Source: Phycicoccus flavus
Lineage (GTDB): Bacteria; Actinomycetota; Actinomycetes; Actinomycetales; Dermatophilaceae
Assembly: GCF_004025965.2 (NCBI RefSeq)
Contig: NZ_SAYU02000024.1
Location: forward strand, 1-54,861
Direction: 5' to 3'
Length of the DNA: 54,861 bases
The notes beneath the pieces were generated by a model that was not told the origin of the DNA, searched no databases, and worked only from the letters and a program-made list of their open reading frames with translations. The translations under genes and the position numbers were made by a program. Shown here in pieces: positions 54,591-54,861 of this stretch (position 1 is its first letter; every line of letters starts with the position of its first letter).

Positions 54591-54861
54591 GCCGTCACCT
54601 CCGCGAGGTCGGGGGCGCGGTCCAGGAGGGGGCCGCCCCAGGCCGCCGTGAGCCGCGCCTCGAGCGCGGCGCCGACGGCGTACATCCGGTCGTCGGCCAT
54701 CGCCGGCGCGAGCACCTGGAACCCGGTGGGCAGTCCGTCCTCGTCGGCCAGACCGCTCGGGACCGACAGGCCCGGGATGCCGGCGAGGTTGGCCGGGATG
54801 GTCGCGATGTCGTTGAGGTACATCGCCATCGGGTCGTCGAGCTTGTCGCCGAGCCGGAAGG
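54587..54861 (-). CDS. gatA: Asp/Glu-tRNA amidotransferase subunit A, C-terminal part (cut by window edge)
   Basis: Only the last ~91 residues are present: [50 protein letters not shown] and ends DLAEVTA. This is the C-terminal end of the amidase-signature subunit; the catalytic Ser-Ser-Lys lies outside the window. gatA precedes gatB on the same strand with ATGA coupling. Confidence 0.95.
   Translation of the reverse strand, partial: FRLGDKLDDPMAMYLNDIATIPANLAGIPGLSVPSGLADEDGLPTGFQVLAPAMADDRMYAVGAALEARLTAAWGGPLLDRAPDLAEVTA

Overview
The window is high-GC DNA with dense genes, GTG starts, many 4-base ATGA/GTGA overlaps and many leaderless starts (a TAnnnT -10 box 6-8 nt before the start codon). 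Gene content and order (thiL / DUF3515 / ddl / gpsA / plsC / cofC / hup / leuDC / IclR; HupB-type HU with a lysine-rich tail; cofC for F420; PHO box; GatCAB genes) point to an actinobacterium, most likely Micrococcales near Intrasporangiaceae. The family-level placement is inference.

Layout. 1-9.9 kb: core genes (partial thiL, stand-alone RAM protein, DUF3515 lipoprotein, ddl, a Cys/Met PLP enzyme, plsC-gpsA, a CofC fused to a cold-shock-like OB domain, HU, leuCD and a divergent LtbR/NdgR-type IclR regulator). 9.9-12.8 kb: a PhoX-family phosphatase behind a PHO box, then a decayed patch (truncated siroheme-synthase-like gene; 3' remnants of a DUF4188 and a MerR gene joined head to head). 12.8-15.5 kb: tRNA-Glu(CTC), tRNA-Gln(CTG), a HAD hydrolase and gltX. 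15.7-23.4 kb: ordinary chromosomal genes (DUF222-HNH, FAH-family enzyme, SGNH lipoprotein, DUF805, glycosylase-like protein, MHS symporter, DUF4253). 23.4-25.3 kb: cimA with an attenuator leader. 25.4-29 kb: MBL-fold and APH-like genes divergent from a leaderless marR. 29-34.2 kb: a five-gene operon around a glutamine-synthetase-like gamma-glutamylamine synthetase (polyamine or monoamine use). 34.3-48.4 kb: branched-chain amino acid and serine genes (ilvE, leuB, serA, ilvC, ilvN, ilvB, ilvD), broken by a DedA-like gene and an ABC exporter. 48.5-54.9 kb: a frameshifted DUF2510-PASTA-Excalibur gene, an SDR, a small membrane protein, a methyltransferase, sixA, gatB and partial gatA.

How it works together. 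The window encodes nearly all of branched-chain amino acid synthesis: cimA makes a threonine-independent 2-oxobutyrate precursor for isoleucine, ilvBN/ilvC/ilvD/ilvE form the common route, and leuCD and leuB serve leucine. Only leuA is absent. The most interesting signal is regulatory. I find three very short, apparently leaderless leader peptides rich in Val/Leu/Ile codons (upstream of cimA, upstream of ilvB, and one not previously known to me upstream of a 31-aa ORF and leuB). An 11-bp near-palindrome, CCACGATGTGG, sits 30-33 bp upstream of the -10 boxes of cimA, of the third leader and of serA. Those three promoters lack a recognisable -35, which suggests one shared activator. I saw no CRISPR array, phage, transposon or defence system.
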